64,000 nucleotides of DNA from M3 sp045133615 (lineage in GTDB: Bacteria > Bacteroidota > Bacteroidia > Bacteroidales > Muribaculaceae), in assembly GCA_045133615.1 (NCBI GenBank), contig JBGUUQ010000070.1, positions 1-64,000 of the forward strand. The letters are read 5' to 3'. The notes below the pieces were generated by a model. The model worked only from the letters and a program-made list of their open reading frames with translations, had not been told where the DNA came from and made no database searches. Position numbers and translations under genes: made by a program. Of the stretch, positions 62,495-64,000 are shown in pieces (position 1 is the first letter of the stretch; each line of letters opens with the position of its first letter).

Positions 62495-63691
62495 ATGCTC
62501 GAAATTAGCGAGATAAGAAATGCGGCAGAAGTACTCAGAGACGTGGTGCGTCACCCCCATCTCATTGCCGCTCCCAAACTCCGCCAGGGTTGCCAGATAT
62601 ATCTCAAGCCGGAGTGTCTACAGTTTACAGGCTCATTCAAACTCCGCGGAGCTTACTATAAGATATCGCAACTCTCCGACGAGGAGAAGTCGCATGGTGT
62701 AATCGCCTGCTCGGCCGGCAATCATGCCCAAGGGGTGGCGTTCGGAGCCACTCGCAACGGCATTCGCTCGCTCATCTGTCTGCCCGCCGGAGCGCCTATC
62801 TCCAAGGTAGAGGCGACCAAGGGCTATGGTGCCGACGTGTGTCTTGTGCCGGGAGTCTACGACGATGCCTACCAGCGTGCTCTTCAGTTGCGCGACGAAT
62901 TTGGATACACGTTTGTTCACCCGTTTGACGACCCGAAGGTGATAGCCGGACAGGGTACCATCGGGCTTGAAATCATCGAAGAGATGGACGATGTGGAGGC
63001 TGTGATAGTGCCTATCGGCGGAGGCGGACTCATCTCCGGTGTGGCGCTCGCCATCAAGACGCTTCGTCCCAATGTGAAAGTCTACGGTGTGCAGGCTGCC
63101 GGAGCGGCATCGATGTTTGCTTCGCTCCACGACGGTCATATCGAGCGTCTCGACTCTGTGCAGACCATTGCCGACGGCATCGCCGTAAAGGAACCGGGGG
63201 TAAATACGTTTGCTCTCTGCAACCGCTATGTCGACGAGGTGGTCACTGTCACCGACGATGAGATTGCAGCAGCCATTCTCGCTCTCATCGAGCAGCAGAA
63301 AATCATTGCCGAAGGTGCCGGCGCGGTATCTGTTGCCGCTGCCATGTTCGGCAAGTTGCCTATCGAGGGGAAAAAGACTGTGTGTCTTGTGTCGGGGGGC
63401 AATATCGACGTTACGATTCTCAGCCGTGTCATCACCAGAGGTCTCACCAAAAGCGGGCGTAACTATGCTGTCACCATCGATTTGCTCGACAAGCCGGGTC
63501 AGCTTTCCGACATCTGCCATATCATCGCCGAACTTGGTGCCAATATTATCTCCGTCACCCATGAGCGCACGAGTGCCAGCACGCAGATCAACGGATGTAC
63601 GCTTCGTATCGTCATGGAGACGCGCAATGCCGACCATATAGAGCTTATACGTCGCGGAATCACTACAGCCGGCTACACGGTGCTGAACTAA
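62495..63691 (+). CDS. ilvA: Threonine ammonia-lyase (threonine dehydratase)
   Basis: This is a 398-residue fold-II PLP enzyme that deaminates threonine to 2-oxobutanoate, the precursor of isoleucine. The PLP lysine is in FTGSFKLRGAYY, the phosphate cup in VPIGGGGLISG, and CSAGNHAQGVAFGA binds substrate. A single C-terminal ACT domain (about residues 325-398: VTIDLLDKPGQLSDICHIIAELGANI) suggests allosteric control. This is the shorter, about 400-residue type rather than the 514-residue E. coli IlvA. The start at 62495 (MLEISEIRNAAEVL) fits the family. It should work with the ilv operon at 27-33 kb. Confidence 0.94.
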   Translation: MLEISEIRNAAEVLRDVVRHPHLIAAPKLRQGCQIYLKPECLQFTGSFKLRGAYYKISQLSDEEKSHGVIACSAGNHAQGVAFGATRNGIRSLICLPAGAPISKVEATKGYGADVCLVPGVYDDAYQRALQLRDEFGYTFVHPFDDPKVIAGQGTIGLEIIEEMDDVEAVIVPIGGGGLISGVALAIKTLRPNVKVYGVQAAGAASMFASLHDGHIERLDSVQTIADGIAVKEPGVNTFALCNRYVDEVVTVTDDEIAAAILALIEQQKIIAEGAGAVSVAAAMFGKLPIEGKKTVCLVSGGNIDVTILSRVITRGLTKSGRNYAVTIDLLDKPGQLSDICHIIAELGANIISVTHERTSASTQINGCTLRIVMETRNADHIELIRRGITTAGYTVLN

Positions 63692-63711
63692 GTCGCACCC
63701 TCAATTGTAGG

Positions 63712-64000
63712 CTATTGACGCGGTAGCTCGATGCGGAAAGTGGTGCCTACGCCGGGTTCTGATGATTTGACGTAGATGTGACCATCGTGGTATTGTTCGA
63801 TAATGCGTTTGGCGAGGGTCAGACCAAGTCCCCATCCGCGTTTTTTCGTTGTATAGCCGGGATTAAATACCGTTTTGAAATTTTTGCGTGAGATGCCTTT
63901 GCCGGTGTCTGCTACTTCGACGTAGGCTTTGCCGCGCTCTTCGCCGGTGGATACTCGGATGGCTCCCGTGCCCTCCATTGCGTCGACGGCGTTCTTGATA
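63712..64000 (-). CDS. Histidine kinase, C-terminal ATPase domain (partial)
   Basis: Only the 3' end is in the window; the gene runs off the right edge. The HATPase_c domain is clear: N box NAVDAMEGTG reaching the edge, G1 VADTGKGIS, F box NPGYTTKKRG and G2 GWGLGLTLAKRIIEQYHDG, ending GTTFRIELPRQ. The sequence resembles NtrB/PAS-type sensor kinases. The sensor part and partner regulator lie outside the window. Confidence 0.9.
   Translation of the reverse strand, partial: IKNAVDAMEGTGAIRVSTGEERGKAYVEVADTGKGISRKNFKTVFNPGYTTKKRGWGLGLTLAKRIIEQYHDGHIYVKSSEPGVGTTFRIELPRQ

Overview
The window reads as a chromosomal segment of a Bacteroidales bacterium, most likely a gut commensal of the Muribaculaceae or a close relative (family level is inference). 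The grounds are three SusC/SusD pairs, many lipoproteins with SusE/SusF-like, fimbrillin and Calx-beta domains, a TamB gene overlapping a lipoprotein-type TamA (TamL), an acyl-ACP thioesterase inside an ilv operon, and repeated promoters of the Bacteroidetes type (TTTG, about 20 nt, TAnnTTTG). No rRNA, tRNA, CRISPR array or prophage was seen.

Layout. 1-9.5 kb: a short sugar acetyltransferase, the ammonium channel AmtB, then tamB-tamL for outer-membrane biogenesis. 9.5-17.8 kb, minus strand: SusC, SusD, a Calx-beta lipoprotein, then a C10 cysteine protease and a fimbrillin-like lipoprotein. 17.8-18.58 kb: a 556-bp segment bounded by 110-bp inverted repeats with a single mismatch. It holds one consensus promoter, which points left, and is read here as an invertible promoter choosing between the leftward SusCD operon and the rightward one at 18.5-25.8 kb (SusC, SusD, two lipoproteins). 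25.9-26.9 kb: a Y1 (HUH) transposase between two direct copies of a palindromic REP/BIME-like element; further copies lie at 18.3 kb (inside the invertible segment), 59.2 kb and, in part, 60.8 kb.

27.0-33.3 kb: ilvD-ilvB-ilvN-thioesterase-ilvC, preceded by a consensus promoter, a leader peptide containing LLSVVVVVS and a terminator-like hairpin, which together look like a branched-chain amino acid attenuator. ilvA at 62.5 kb supplies 2-oxobutanoate to the same pathway. 33.6-45.1 kb is mostly housekeeping: OmpA, transketolase, a two-domain ABC ATPase, a DUF4919-like protein, PgpH-like c-di-AMP phosphodiesterase in an operon with Rel, and a MalY/PatB lyase. 45.3-51.5 kb: a secreted glycosidase-like protein of unknown specificity, padR-pspC with a likely autoregulatory operator, an aminotransferase and an acyltransferase-3.

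52.0-60.7 kb: a SusCDEF-type operon followed by a secreted protein with a C-terminal sorting-like tail. No glycoside hydrolase lies beside it, so its enzymes must be elsewhere. 60.9-64 kb: a HigBA-type toxin-antitoxin pair whose promoter sits on a 22-bp perfect palindrome, a Cof-type HAD phosphatase overlapping the antitoxin tail to tail, ilvA, and the 3' end of a histidine kinase cut by the window edge.
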